From Streptococcus cristatus (lineage in GTDB: Bacteria; Bacillota; Bacilli; Lactobacillales; Streptococcaceae): DNA of 64,000 nucleotides. A program made the position numbers and the translations under genes. A model generated the notes under the pieces. It was given only the letters and a program-made list of their open reading frames with translations, made no database searches and was not told where the DNA came from. Of the stretch, positions 20,561 through 29,147 are shown one piece after another (position 1 is the stretch's first letter; the number at the start of each line of letters is the position of its first letter). The stretch lies in contig NZ_RJPT01000007.1 of the NCBI RefSeq assembly GCF_003943515.1, positions 37,294 through 101,293 of the forward strand, given 5' to 3'.

Positions 20561-21676
20561 ATGACGGAAGAAAGAAAAGCACCATCTATTCGTTTCAAAA
20601 AATTTTCAGGTCAAAATGCGGAAGCTTGGGAACAGCGGAAGTTGGGGGAGGTCGTGGAAGTTAATAGTGGAAAAGATTATAAACATCTGTCTACGGGTAC
20701 GATCCCTGTCTATGGTACAGGTGGGTACATGCTTTCTGTTTCAGAATCACTCTCAGATGTTGATGGCATCGGTATTGGTAGAAAAGGAACGATAGATAAA
20801 CCATATATTTTAAAAGCACCATTTTGGACTGTTGATACTTTATTTTACTGTATACCAAAAGATGCTAATAATCTTTATTTTGTTTATTCTGTTTTTAATA
20901 ATGTTACTTGGAAAAATCTTGATGAATCGACAGGGGTTCCATCTTTGTCAAAAATTGCTATCAATAATATTCAATCCTTTTTCCCCACCCCTCCTGAACA
21001 AAGGGCCATCGGTTCCTTCTTCCAAGAGCTGAATCATCTCATTACCCTTCAACAACGTAAGCTAGAAAAAAGCCGTCGTATCAAAAAGGCCATGCTACAA
21101 AAGATGTTTCCAGAGAATAAACAAACTGTTCCGGCTATTCGTTTCAAAGAATTTTCAGGTCAAAATGCGGAAGCTTGGGAACAGCGGAAGTTGGAGGAGT
21201 GCACAGAAATATCTGCTGGTGGAGATATTGATAAATCTAAATTATTGAATAAGGGTAAATATCCGGTGATTGCCAATGCTCTTACAAATGATGGAATTAT
21301 TGGGTATTATAATGATAGCTATAGAATAGAGGCTCCTGCAGTTACAGTAACAGGCAGAGGTAATGTTGGAGTAGCAAAAGCTCGTAACGTAAGTTTTACT
21401 CCTGTTGTGCGTCTTTTATCATTAAAATCAGAATATGATGTTATTTTTTTAGAGAATGCTATAAATATCCAAAATATTGTAATTGAATCAACGGGAGTTC
21501 CCCAGTTAACTGTTCCCCAGCTAGGTAGTTATAAGATTTTCTTCCCCACCCCTCCCGAGCAAAGGGATATTGGCAGCTTCTTCCAAGATCTGGACAAGTT
21601 CATTGCCCTTCAACAGCGTAGACTGGACAAACTGCTGAATTTGAAAAAAGCTTTACTTGAGCAAATGATGATGTAA
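20561..21676 (+). CDS. hsdS: Type I restriction-modification specificity subunit
   Basis: 371 aa made of two homologous halves. Each half opens with the same linker (IRFKKFSGQNAEAWEQRKL and a copy with one change), continues into a divergent target-recognition domain (about 30-150 and 215-335), and closes with a similar conserved helix (FFPTPPEQR...GSFFQ...LQQR). Each recognition domain reads one half of a split DNA target, and the helices set the spacing. The repeats make the gene prone to recombination. It is slightly shorter than typical HsdS (about 400 aa). No second hsdS or invertase gene is in the window. Confidence 0.93.
   Translation: MTEERKAPSIRFKKFSGQNAEAWEQRKLGEVVEVNSGKDYKHLSTGTIPVYGTGGYMLSVSESLSDVDGIGIGRKGTIDKPYILKAPFWTVDTLFYCIPKDANNLYFVYSVFNNVTWKNLDESTGVPSLSKIAINNIQSFFPTPPEQRAIGSFFQELNHLITLQQRKLEKSRRIKKAMLQKMFPENKQTVPAIRFKEFSGQNAEAWEQRKLEECTEISAGGDIDKSKLLNKGKYPVIANALTNDGIIGYYNDSYRIEAPAVTVTGRGNVGVAKARNVSFTPVVRLLSLKSEYDVIFLENAINIQNIVIESTGVPQLTVPQLGSYKIFFPTPPEQRDIGSFFQDLDKFIALQQRRLDKLLNLKKALLEQMMM
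20588..20645 (+). repeat. Direct repeat copy 1 within hsdS
   Basis: 58 bp that recur at 21137-21194 with one mismatch. It encodes the conserved linker ahead of the first target-recognition domain. Confidence 0.95.
21137..21194 (+). repeat. Direct repeat copy 2 within hsdS
   Basis: 58 bp, 57 identical to 20588-20645. The offset is 549 bp, exactly 183 codons, so recombination between the copies would stay in frame. Confidence 0.95.
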
Positions 21677-21687
21677 AGGAGTTACAG

Positions 21688-24600
21688 ATGACTGTTTTTA
21701 GCAAAGAAGCTGATTTTGAACAGGCCTTGATAGAGGTACTTTTTACCAAGGGCTGGGAAAAAGAAGTCCTCTACTACCCCACAGAGCAGGATCTGATTGA
21801 GAATTGGGCTAAGATCCTCTTTGATAACAACCGTGAACGTGACCGTCTCAATGACCAGCCTTTAACAGACGGTGAAATGGCTCAGATTTTAGAGCAGATT
21901 GAAAATCTCCGAACACCACTAAAACTGAACGGTTTTATTAACGGAGGTTCTGTCTCAGTCAAAAGAGACAATCCAGCAGATCCTGAGCATTTCGGAAAAG
22001 AGATCAGTCTCAAAATCTATAACCGTAAGGAGATTGCTGCAGGTTCAAGTCGCTATCAGATTGCAAGACAACCTCAATTTCCAACAAAATCTCCCATTCT
22101 CCATGATAGACGAGGCGATTTGATGCTTTTGATTAATGGCATGCCAGTCTTTCACTTAGAGCTAAAACGCAGTGGTGTTCCAGTCAGCCAGGCTACAGTA
22201 CAAATCGAAAAGTATGCCAGAGAAGGGATTTTCACAGGGCTCTTCTCTTTGATTCAAATCTTTGTGGCCATGGAGCCGAATGAAACTGTCTACTTTGCCA
22301 ATCCAGGACCGGATGGACGTTTTAATCCAGATTATTATTTCCATTGGGAAGATTTTAATAATGAGTTAATCAACAACTGGAAAGATATTGCTGTTTATCT
22401 TTTGTCAATCCCGATGGCGCATCAGCTAATCGGTTATTACACTATAGCTGACCAGTCGGATGGAATTTTAAAAGTTTTACGTAGCTACCAATACTATGCA
22501 GTTGCAGCAATTTCTGACCGGGTAGCTAAAAATAAGTGGGCTGATCGCAATCAGCTTGGTGGTTTTATTTGGCATACAACAGGATCTGGCAAGACCATGA
22601 CTAGTTTTAAAGCTGCCCAGCTAATTGCTAACTCAAAAGATGCAGATAAAGTAATATTTTTATTGGATAGAATTGAACTAGGTACTCAGTCTATAAAAGA
22701 ATATCGAGGTTTTGCAGAGGAGAGAGAATCAGTTCAAGAAACAAAAAATACCACTATGCTCAAGACTCGCTTGAAAAGTAAGTCTCCCGAAAATACTTTG
22801 ATTGTTACCTCCATTCAAAAAATGAGTAATATCAAAGAGGAGGACGGGCTGACCGATGCAGAGCTGGAAGAGATGAGAAAGAATAGGATTGTATTTATCA
22901 TCGATGAGGCTCATCGCTCTACTTTTGGCGAGATGATGATTACCATTAAAGAGACCTTTCCTCAAGCTCTGTTCTTCGGTTTTACTGGTACGCCTATTAA
23001 AAAGGAAAATGAGCGAAAAAAGAATACAACAACTTCGATTTTTGGTCAAGAATTACATCATTACACCATCGCGGATGGAATTCGCGATAAAAATGTTTTA
23101 GGTTTTGATCCTTATAAAGTCTTAATCTATAAGGATCGTGAAATCAGAGAAAAAGTAGCCCTAGATCAGGCGAACGCTTCTAGTGTAGAAGAAGCAGTTA
23201 GTAAGCCAGAAAAGAGTAAAGTCTACTATCACTTTATGGATGGTTCAAAAGTCAAGATGGCAGGCTTTATGAATAGAAAAGAGAAGTACATCAAAGGAAT
23301 TGAAGACTACATACCAAAAAATCAATATCTAACACCTGACTATCAGAAAGCTGTTGCGAAGGACATCTGTGATAATTGGCTAACCTTGAGTCGTAACGGA
23401 AAATTCCATGCTATTTTTGCAACTAGCAGTATCCAAGAAGCTATTTCTTATTATCGATTGCTGAAAGCAATAAAGCCTGAGTTAAGAGTAACAGCGTTAT
23501 TTGATCCAAATGTTGATAATAATGACGACTTTGATTTTAAAGAAGATGCTCTTGTAGAGATTCTAACGGATTATGAGAAACAGTATGGTCAACTTTACAC
23601 TTTGGCATCTCATGATCGTTTCAAAAAGGATGTTTCTAATCGTTTGGCGCATAAACACCAGCATAAATGGATTGAAAGAGAGCCAGAAAAGCAATTAGAC
23701 TTACTTATCGTTGTAAATCAAATGTTAACAGGTTTTGATTCTAAATGGGTTAATACTCTTTATGTAGACCAGTTGATGAAGGATGAACTGATTATCCAAG
23801 CATTTTCTCGAACCAATAGGATTTTTGGAGAGGATAAACCATTTGGTACCATCCGCTATTATCGTAAGCCTCACACTATGGAACGGAATATTGAAGACGC
23901 AGTTCAGCTTTATTCAGGCGACAGTCCTGTAGAGCTTTTTGTCAATAAGTTAGATCAGAATTTAGTAATGCTAAATGCTCTTTTTTATCAGATTCGAGAA
24001 ATTTTTGAAAATTCCGGTGTAGAAAATTTTGAGAAACTTCCTGCTGAGAGAAGTGAAAAAGCAAAATTTGCTAAACTATTTAATTCGTTTAACGATTATC
24101 TTGAAGCAGCTCGGATTCAAGGCTTTAAATGGTCTAAATTACACTACGAAATTTCAAAAGGTGCTGGAAAGAAAAAATCAGTAGTGGATGTAGTATGCGA
24201 TGAGACGACGTATAACATTTTAGTTATTCGCTATAAGGAACTGATGAGTAATGGTGGTGGAGGCAAAGGTCCAGGTGATGTACCATTTGATTTGTCAACC
24301 TCTATACTTGAAATAGATACTGGAATGATTGATGCTGATTATATGAATTCTCGTTTCCAAAAGTATATTAAAGCTTTAGGAACGGAGGAATCTGAAAGTC
24401 TTTTGAATGAACTGCACAAAACCTTTGCAACCCTGACACAGGAAGAGCAAAAAATTGCAAATTTAATCTTACACGATATTCAAAATGGGGAGATAGAGGT
24501 AGATAGTACACTAACACTTCGTGACTACATTAATGACTATCAGGTTCAAATTCATTATGATCGAATTAAACGTTTAAGCGATACCTTTGGTCTTGATGAA

Positions 24601-24813
24601 GAACTGTTAAGACAAATGATGTCTATGAAGTTGACTGAAACAACATTAAATGAATTTGGTCGTTTTGATCTTTTAAAAAATTCTGTTGATAAACAGAAAG
24701 CTAAGTCATATTTTGAAAATATAACTGGAAATACACTGACAACGTTTAAGATAAATGTTAAAACATCAGATTTACTAAAGCGGTTCATTCTTGAAGGTGG
24801 TTTTGAAGTCTGA
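21688..24813 (+). CDS. hsdR: Type I restriction-modification endonuclease/translocase subunit
   Basis: 1041 aa, normal for HsdR. The N-terminal nuclease domain has the PD-(D/E)xK-like pattern RRGDLMLLING followed by FHLELKRSG (about 140-165). The SF2 helicase motor has Walker A HTTGSGKT (from residue 296) and the DEAH box DEAHRS (from 406). Helicase motif VI-like SRTNRIFGED lies near 710, and a helical C-terminal domain would bind the methylase core. The complex translocates DNA with ATP and cuts unmodified DNA at a distance. AAAGGAG precedes the ATG. The motifs look intact, so the system appears competent. Confidence 0.95.
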   Translation: MTVFSKEADFEQALIEVLFTKGWEKEVLYYPTEQDLIENWAKILFDNNRERDRLNDQPLTDGEMAQILEQIENLRTPLKLNGFINGGSVSVKRDNPADPEHFGKEISLKIYNRKEIAAGSSRYQIARQPQFPTKSPILHDRRGDLMLLINGMPVFHLELKRSGVPVSQATVQIEKYAREGIFTGLFSLIQIFVAMEPNETVYFANPGPDGRFNPDYYFHWEDFNNELINNWKDIAVYLLSIPMAHQLIGYYTIADQSDGILKVLRSYQYYAVAAISDRVAKNKWADRNQLGGFIWHTTGSGKTMTSFKAAQLIANSKDADKVIFLLDRIELGTQSIKEYRGFAEERESVQETKNTTMLKTRLKSKSPENTLIVTSIQKMSNIKEEDGLTDAELEEMRKNRIVFIIDEAHRSTFGEMMITIKETFPQALFFGFTGTPIKKENERKKNTTTSIFGQELHHYTIADGIRDKNVLGFDPYKVLIYKDREIREKVALDQANASSVEEAVSKPEKSKVYYHFMDGSKVKMAGFMNRKEKYIKGIEDYIPKNQYLTPDYQKAVAKDICDNWLTLSRNGKFHAIFATSSIQEAISYYRLLKAIKPELRVTALFDPNVDNNDDFDFKEDALVEILTDYEKQYGQLYTLASHDRFKKDVSNRLAHKHQHKWIEREPEKQLDLLIVVNQMLTGFDSKWVNTLYVDQLMKDELIIQAFSRTNRIFGEDKPFGTIRYYRKPHTMERNIEDAVQLYSGDSPVELFVNKLDQNLVMLNALFYQIREIFENSGVENFEKLPAERSEKAKFAKLFNSFNDYLEAARIQGFKWSKLHYEISKGAGKKKSVVDVVCDETTYNILVIRYKELMSNGGGGKGPGDVPFDLSTSILEIDTGMIDADYMNSRFQKYIKALGTEESESLLNELHKTFATLTQEEQKIANLILHDIQNGEIEVDSTLTLRDYINDYQVQIHYDRIKRLSDTFGLDEELLRQMMSMKLTETTLNEFGRFDLLKNSVDKQKAKSYFENITGNTLTTFKINVKTSDLLKRFILEGGFEV

Positions 24814-24893
24814 ATAATTTGCTTTCATCCTGATATTCTTAATTCAATTATTTTATCATCGTGAATATCAATTCATTTCAGAAAGGAAACTCA

Positions 24894-25580
24894 ATGCCCT
24901 ACAAATTTCTACTTTTCGACCTTGATCATACGCTACTAGATTTTGATACGGCAGAAGACATTGCGCTGACTCATTTTTTGGAGGAGCAGGGCGTAACGGA
25001 GATCCAGACCTACAAAGACTATTATATTCCCATGAACAAGGGGCTTTGGCGGGATCTGGAGCAGGGGAAAATCACCAAGCTAGAGCTGGTCAATACGCGC
25101 TTTTCTCGTCTTTTTGCTCATTTTGGCATTGAGAAGGATGGGGCCGAGCTGGCTCTTCTCTATCAGCAGCATATTGCTCAGCAAGGACAAACTTATGCTG
25201 GTGCAAGCGAGCTTTTGGACAGTCTGACAGCAGCTGATTATGAGATTTACGGAGCGACCAATGGCATCACGGCTATTCAGACCGGCCGCATGGCCCATTC
25301 CGATATTGCGCCCTATTTTAACCATATTTTCATCTCAGAGAAGATGGGGACTCAGAAGCCTGAAGCTTTATTTTATGAAAAAATAGCAGAGCAGATACCA
25401 GATTTTGACCTGTCTCAGACTTTGATGATTGGAGACTCCTTGACGGCAGATATTGCTGGCGCCAATAATGCAGGAATGGACTCTATCTGGTATAATCCCA
25501 AAAAGTTGATTAATAATAGCAGTGCGCAGCCGACTTATACGGTATCTTCCTATGAAGAAATTAAAAAATTACTGCTTTGA
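24894..25580 (+). CDS. HAD-family phosphatase, YjjG/YfnB type
   Basis: 228 aa from ATG 24894, where GAAAGGAAAC gives a ribosome site; an earlier in-frame start at 24861 lacks one. HAD motif I is FDLDHTLLDFD near the N-terminus, with motif II 'GATNG' (about 130), motif III lysine in KMGTQKPE, and motif IV GDSLTADIAGA. The helical cap between motifs I and II fits the YjjG/YfnB 5'-nucleotidase group, which removes phosphate from pyrimidine or non-canonical nucleotides. The substrate is by analogy only. It lies between the RM operon and rpsP. Confidence 0.82.
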   Translation: MPYKFLLFDLDHTLLDFDTAEDIALTHFLEEQGVTEIQTYKDYYIPMNKGLWRDLEQGKITKLELVNTRFSRLFAHFGIEKDGAELALLYQQHIAQQGQTYAGASELLDSLTAADYEIYGATNGITAIQTGRMAHSDIAPYFNHIFISEKMGTQKPEALFYEKIAEQIPDFDLSQTLMIGDSLTADIAGANNAGMDSIWYNPKKLINNSSAQPTYTVSSYEEIKKLLL

Positions 25581-25611
25581 AAAAAATTCTTGAGCCTGTC
25601 AAGAAAAAAAC

Positions 25612-25639
25612 TTGACAGCTGTATTTAATCTGCTATAAT
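25612..25639 (+). promoter_or_regulatory. Strong promoter of rpsP-khpA
   Basis: TTGACA (25612-25617), 16-bp spacer, TATAAT (25634-25639) preceded by TGC, so also an extended -10. This is expected for a ribosomal protein operon. A leader of about 60 bases follows. Confidence 0.85.
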
Positions 25640-25707
25640 AGAACATGTGCTAAATAGCTCAGCTATTTCACCGAAATAAAAAATAAGAAAAGAGAGACAT
25701 TTTAAAA

Positions 25708-25980
25708 ATGGCAGTAAAAATCCGTTTGACTCGTATGGGTTCTAAGAAAAAACCTTTCTACCGTATCAACGTTGCAGACTCACGTTCACCTCGTGACGGA
25801 CGTTTCATCGAAACAGTTGGAACTTACAACCCACTTGTTGAAGAAAACCAAGTGACTTTGAAAGAAGATCGCGTTCTTGCATGGTTGGCTGATGGAGCTC
25901 AACCTTCAGATACAGTTCGCAACATCCTTTCAAAAGCTGGTGTTTTGAAGAAATTCCACGATTCAAAATACTCTAAATAA
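25708..25980 (+). CDS. rpsP: 30S ribosomal protein S16
   Basis: 90 aa, very basic, with the typical start [19 protein letters not shown] and the [14 protein letters not shown] motif. Structural protein of the small subunit, needed for its assembly. It is preceded by a strong promoter and followed 19 bases later by khpA, the usual Firmicutes order; rimM-trmD, often in the same operon, lie 4 kb downstream here. Confidence 0.98.
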   Translation: MAVKIRLTRMGSKKKPFYRINVADSRSPRDGRFIETVGTYNPLVEENQVTLKEDRVLAWLADGAQPSDTVRNILSKAGVLKKFHDSKYSK

Positions 25981-25999
25981 TAGAAGTGCAGGTTGATAT

Positions 26000-26239
26000 A
26001 TGGACACGATTGAAAATCTCATTATTGCGATAGTGAAACCTTTGATTTCACAGCCAGATGCCTTAACTATCAAGATTGAAGATACGCCTGAGTTTTTAGA
26101 GTATCATCTTGATCTTGATCCAAGCGATGTTGGACGTGTGATAGGTCGTAAAGGTCGTACTATCTCCGCTATAAGGACGATTGTTTACTCTGTCCCAACC
26201 GAGTACAAAAAAGTTCGCATCGTCATTGATGAGAAATAA
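26000..26239 (+). CDS. khpA: KH-domain RNA-binding protein KhpA
   Basis: 79 aa, a single KH domain with the RNA-binding loop [15 protein letters not shown] (GxxG = GRKG). In pneumococcus KhpA pairs with KhpB (EloR/Jag), binds many small and messenger RNAs, and affects cell elongation. No khpB is in this window. The ribosome site is weak, suggesting coupling to rpsP translation. Confidence 0.92.
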   Translation: MDTIENLIIAIVKPLISQPDALTIKIEDTPEFLEYHLDLDPSDVGRVIGRKGRTISAIRTIVYSVPTEYKKVRIVIDEK

Positions 26240-26244
26240 GAAGC

Positions 26245-26278
26245 AGCGGGGCCATGTGTCCCGCTTTTTCTATGGCCC
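26245..26278 (+). terminator. Terminator after khpA, with a competing hairpin
   Basis: AGCGGG (26245-26250) pairs with CCCGCT (26260-26265), followed by TTTTC. An alternative perfect 7-bp stem GGGCCAT (26249-26255)/ATGGCCC (26272-26278) would exclude the first. The about 140 bases up to the next gene (26279-26415) hold no gene. They include a small hairpin (AGTTC...GAACT) and may be an untranslated leader. Confidence 0.7.
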
Positions 26279-26415
26279 TTAATGAAACAAGCCGTTAGGC
26301 GTAGTTGAATTTAGGGCCTTTGATGCAGTTCGAGCTTCGCGAGAACTAGGTACTTCATTTAAGATAAAAACGAAATGCAGGGGCGAGTTTAGAGAAATTC
26401 GAAACCGGAGGACAT

Positions 26416-26967
26416 ATGAAGTCAGAAGATTATGCTTGGAATGCTCATGAGCGCAAGTCTTATGAGAATGATCAAGTGATTTTACCGAGCCCTTATAAGC
26501 TAAAAATTCTGGATGATGGTGAGAAGAGATTGGAATTGGAGCTTGTTTTGGAGCAGCTTCCTCAGGGGCAACTGGCTCGATGGGCTATGAAAATGGCGTC
26601 AAGCTTTATAGCTCTGATAGATATGGAAGATGAGTTTGAAAAGCAGAAGATTTTGACTCAGGTAAGAGAGGTTTTTCAGGCTCGACTTGATGGGAGGGCA
26701 TCTGCCTATGAACTAAGGCAGGCTGGTTTCTTGGCTAACAAACTGTCGCAGCAAGCCCAATCACAAATCGGTAAATATGCTGCGCGTGTCTTTGCCCAAG
26801 CAGTCGCAACAGGCCACATGCGGGGCCATGCTATTGTCGCAGCGGATTATGCCATCAAAGTCAGAAACTTGCGGAGTCCGGATGATTTGCAGCGGGCTGG
26901 CAAGGAAAGAGAATGGCAGATAGAGCTAGCCTCTGCTTTTATTAGCTCAGGAAAGGAAACTTTATGA
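26416..26967 (+). CDS. Imm-5-like putative immunity-domain protein
   Basis: 183 aa, soluble and mostly helical, with an excellent site CCGGAGG before the ATG. The C-terminal half (ARVFAQAVATGHMRGHAIVA... with the HxRGHA core) resembles the Imm-5 domain predicted as an immunity protein in polymorphic-toxin loci. No toxin gene is adjacent. Instead the stop overlaps the ktrB-like start by 4 bases (ATGA), so it is translated with a potassium transporter. A role connected with that transport is equally possible. Function is not established. Confidence 0.6.
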   Translation: MKSEDYAWNAHERKSYENDQVILPSPYKLKILDDGEKRLELELVLEQLPQGQLARWAMKMASSFIALIDMEDEFEKQKILTQVREVFQARLDGRASAYELRQAGFLANKLSQQAQSQIGKYAARVFAQAVATGHMRGHAIVAADYAIKVRNLRSPDDLQRAGKEREWQIELASAFISSGKETL

Positions 26968-28313
26968 AGCATTTATTTTCACGCTTGTCACCAGCGCAAA
27001 AGATTATCTTGTCTTTTCTTCTGGTGATATTCTGTGGCTCCTTGCTACTCAGTCTGCCTTGGGTGCAGACGGCTAGTTCCCAAGCGGGCTATCTGGATCA
27101 TCTTTTTACAGCTGTCTCGATGGTCTGTGTGACAGGGCTTTTTACTCGATCGGTTGTGGATACATACAATGTCTGGGGGCAGCTCCTTTGCATGTTACTG
27201 ATTCAGATTGGTGGCTTGGGCATCCTGACCTTTATCGGTTTTTTCACCATGGAAAGTCGGAAAAAGCTCAGCCTCAAGGATCGCCGTATTCTGCGGGATA
27301 GTTTTAGTTATGGTCACAATCGTACCTTAGGTCAATTTGTCCGTTCGATTTTTATCACGACTTTTACTATCGAAGGACTGGGTGCGCTCCTTCTCATGAT
27401 TCGCTTCATTCCTAAGTTTGGTCTGAGAAAAGGGATTTTTAATTCTATCTTTTTAGCCGTTTCTGCATTTTGTAATGCGGGCTTCGATAATTTTGGTAAT
27501 GATAGCCTACTAGGCTTGCAGACAGATGTTTTGGTCAATATCACCTTGGCTCTCCTCATTATTACTGGAGGACTTGGCTTTATGGTCTGGTTTGACTTGG
27601 CGACTAAATTGGGAGGAAAACAGAAGGGGCTTCACTTTCATACCAAGGTAGTCTTGCTGCTGACTGCTGGTCTTCTCGTTTTTGGGACGGTCACGAGTCT
27701 CTGGACGGAGTATAATAATCCTGGAACGATTGGCAATCTTTCCTTTGGCGATAAGCTACTGGTCAGCTTTTTCCAGACAGTCAGCATGAGGACAGCTGGC
27801 TTTGCTTCCATCGATTATACGGCTGCTCGTCCAGTAACCCTGTTTATCTATCTGCTCCAGATGTTTTTAGGAGGGGCTCCGGGTGGTACAGCGGGCGGTC
27901 TGAAAATTACCACCTTCTTAGTTCTTTTGCTTTTCGCTCGTAAGGAGATTTTGAGCTTGCCACATACCAATCTTGGTCGGAGAACGCTGGCTCCTCAGCT
28001 AGTGCAGAAGGCTTTTGGTGTGACAGTGATTTTTCAGCTGACATTTCTGCTTGGTCTTTTGGCTCTTGGGCTAGTGACCGATAGCAGTCATCGGTTTATT
28101 TACCTGATATTTGAGACTGTTTCGGCACTGGCTACAGTTGGTGTGACGGCCAATATCACTACTAGCCTCAATACAGCTGGTATGATTGTGATTATGCTGC
28201 TGATGTTTATTGGACGGGTGGGGCCACTGACTCTCATGGTCAGTCTGAGCCATTATCAACCGAAGAAGGCGACTACCTTGCACTACAGCAAGGCGGACAT
28301 TATGATTGGATAG
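26964..28313 (+). CDS. ktrB: TrkH/KtrB-family potassium uptake membrane protein
   Basis: 449 aa with about eight to ten membrane helices arranged as repeated M1-P-M2 units. Four filter-like loops are recognisable: around VSMVCVTGLF, SAFCNAGFDNFG, VSMRTAGFASID and SALATVGVTANIT. This is the ion-conducting subunit of a Ktr K+ (Na+-coupled) uptake system. Its gating partner ktrA follows after 10 bases. In streptococci such systems are a known target of c-di-AMP control, acting through the KtrA-type subunit; this is family knowledge, not seen here. Confidence 0.92.
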   Translation: MKHLFSRLSPAQKIILSFLLVIFCGSLLLSLPWVQTASSQAGYLDHLFTAVSMVCVTGLFTRSVVDTYNVWGQLLCMLLIQIGGLGILTFIGFFTMESRKKLSLKDRRILRDSFSYGHNRTLGQFVRSIFITTFTIEGLGALLLMIRFIPKFGLRKGIFNSIFLAVSAFCNAGFDNFGNDSLLGLQTDVLVNITLALLIITGGLGFMVWFDLATKLGGKQKGLHFHTKVVLLLTAGLLVFGTVTSLWTEYNNPGTIGNLSFGDKLLVSFFQTVSMRTAGFASIDYTAARPVTLFIYLLQMFLGGAPGGTAGGLKITTFLVLLLFARKEILSLPHTNLGRRTLAPQLVQKAFGVTVIFQLTFLLGLLALGLVTDSSHRFIYLIFETVSALATVGVTANITTSLNTAGMIVIMLLMFIGRVGPLTLMVSLSHYQPKKATTLHYSKADIMIG

Positions 28314-28323
28314 GAGAAAAGAA

Positions 28324-28989
28324 ATGGCAAATCAAACAGTTGGAATCCTTGGCTTGGGGATTTTTGGACAGAGTATCATTGAGGCCTTGATTTCTCAAGA
28401 TGTAGAAATCATTGCGATTGATAATCACGAAGAGACAATCAATCAGTATGAAGACATGATTGCCGTCGGTGTAATCGGGGACATTACTGATATGGAGCTT
28501 TTGGAGGCGGCAGACGTTGGTTCCTGTGATACGGTCGTCGTGGCGACTGGAGAAAGTCTGGAATCCAGTGTTCTAGCGGTCATGCATTGTAAGGCATTGG
28601 GCGTAAAAAATGTCATTGCCAAGGTCAAGGATGAAGTGACCCAGCAGGTACTGGAAAAGGTGGGAGCTGATTTGGTTATCCTGCCAGAAGTGGAGGCTGG
28701 TATTTCATTGGCCAAGACCATCCTCTTTAACCATTCGATTGAGGTTTTCCAGCTGGATGACGATGTAGTGGTGGCTGAGTTTGAGCTGCCTGCTAGCTGG
28801 GTCGGGAAAACAGTTCGTGATGTAGACGCTCGTAGGCTGTATCATCTCAATATTATCGGCTATCGTCTAACAAAGAATCAGCCCTTGGAAAGTCAGTTTA
28901 CTCCAGACTTTGTCTGGCCAGCAGGAGTCAGCATTATGGCTGTGACGGATAACCAACATTTGGATAATTTACGTGAAATAGTAAAGTAG
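28324..28989 (+). CDS. ktrA: KtrA-family potassium uptake regulatory subunit (RCK)
   Basis: 221 aa from ATG 28324, preceded by AGGAG; an in-frame ATG at 28306 lies inside the end of ktrB and has no site. The N-terminal RCK_N Rossmann fold has GILGLGIFGQS and IAIDNHEE, for nucleotide (ATP/ADP or NAD) binding. A C-terminal RCK_C domain (about 140-221) is the usual seat of cation or c-di-AMP binding. It forms a ring that gates KtrB at the inner face of the membrane. Confidence 0.93.
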   Translation: MANQTVGILGLGIFGQSIIEALISQDVEIIAIDNHEETINQYEDMIAVGVIGDITDMELLEAADVGSCDTVVVATGESLESSVLAVMHCKALGVKNVIAKVKDEVTQQVLEKVGADLVILPEVEAGISLAKTILFNHSIEVFQLDDDVVVAEFELPASWVGKTVRDVDARRLYHLNIIGYRLTKNQPLESQFTPDFVWPAGVSIMAVTDNQHLDNLREIVK

Positions 28990-29072
28990 CGGCTGGGAGT
29001 CCAATCGGGACCAACTATCAGTAGTTCTTAGGAACTCGGCACCTTACCATCATTTCAGAAAAATAATTACAT

Positions 29073-29096
29073 AAGAGCTCTTCTAGGGCTCTTTTT
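29073..29096 (+). terminator. Terminator after ktrA
   Basis: AAGAGC (29073-29078) pairs with GCTCTT (29088-29093) followed by TTTT. The 80 bases between the ktrA stop and this hairpin hold no recognisable feature. Confidence 0.65.
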
Positions 29097-29115
29097 TGAA
29101 CCCTTTGGTAAAATT

Positions 29116-29124
29116 TGTTATACT
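29116..29124 (+). promoter_or_regulatory. Extended -10 promoter of the second acetyltransferase
   Basis: TGTTATACT (TGn plus TATACT) about 24 bp before the ATG, with AAAGGAG between. Confidence 0.55.
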
Positions 29125-29147
29125 ATCACTAGAAAAGGAGTGATTTT

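Noticed and set aside
25588..25611. Hairpin TTCTTGA/TCAAGAA followed by A-run after the HAD gene
   Set aside because: The T-run lies on the minus strand, where there is no gene to terminate; as a plus-strand terminator it lacks the T tail. It may still be a weak end of the HAD transcript.
26279..26415. c-di-AMP (ydaO-type) riboswitch before the potassium genes
   Set aside because: The conserved sequence blocks of that riboswitch are not recognisable here.
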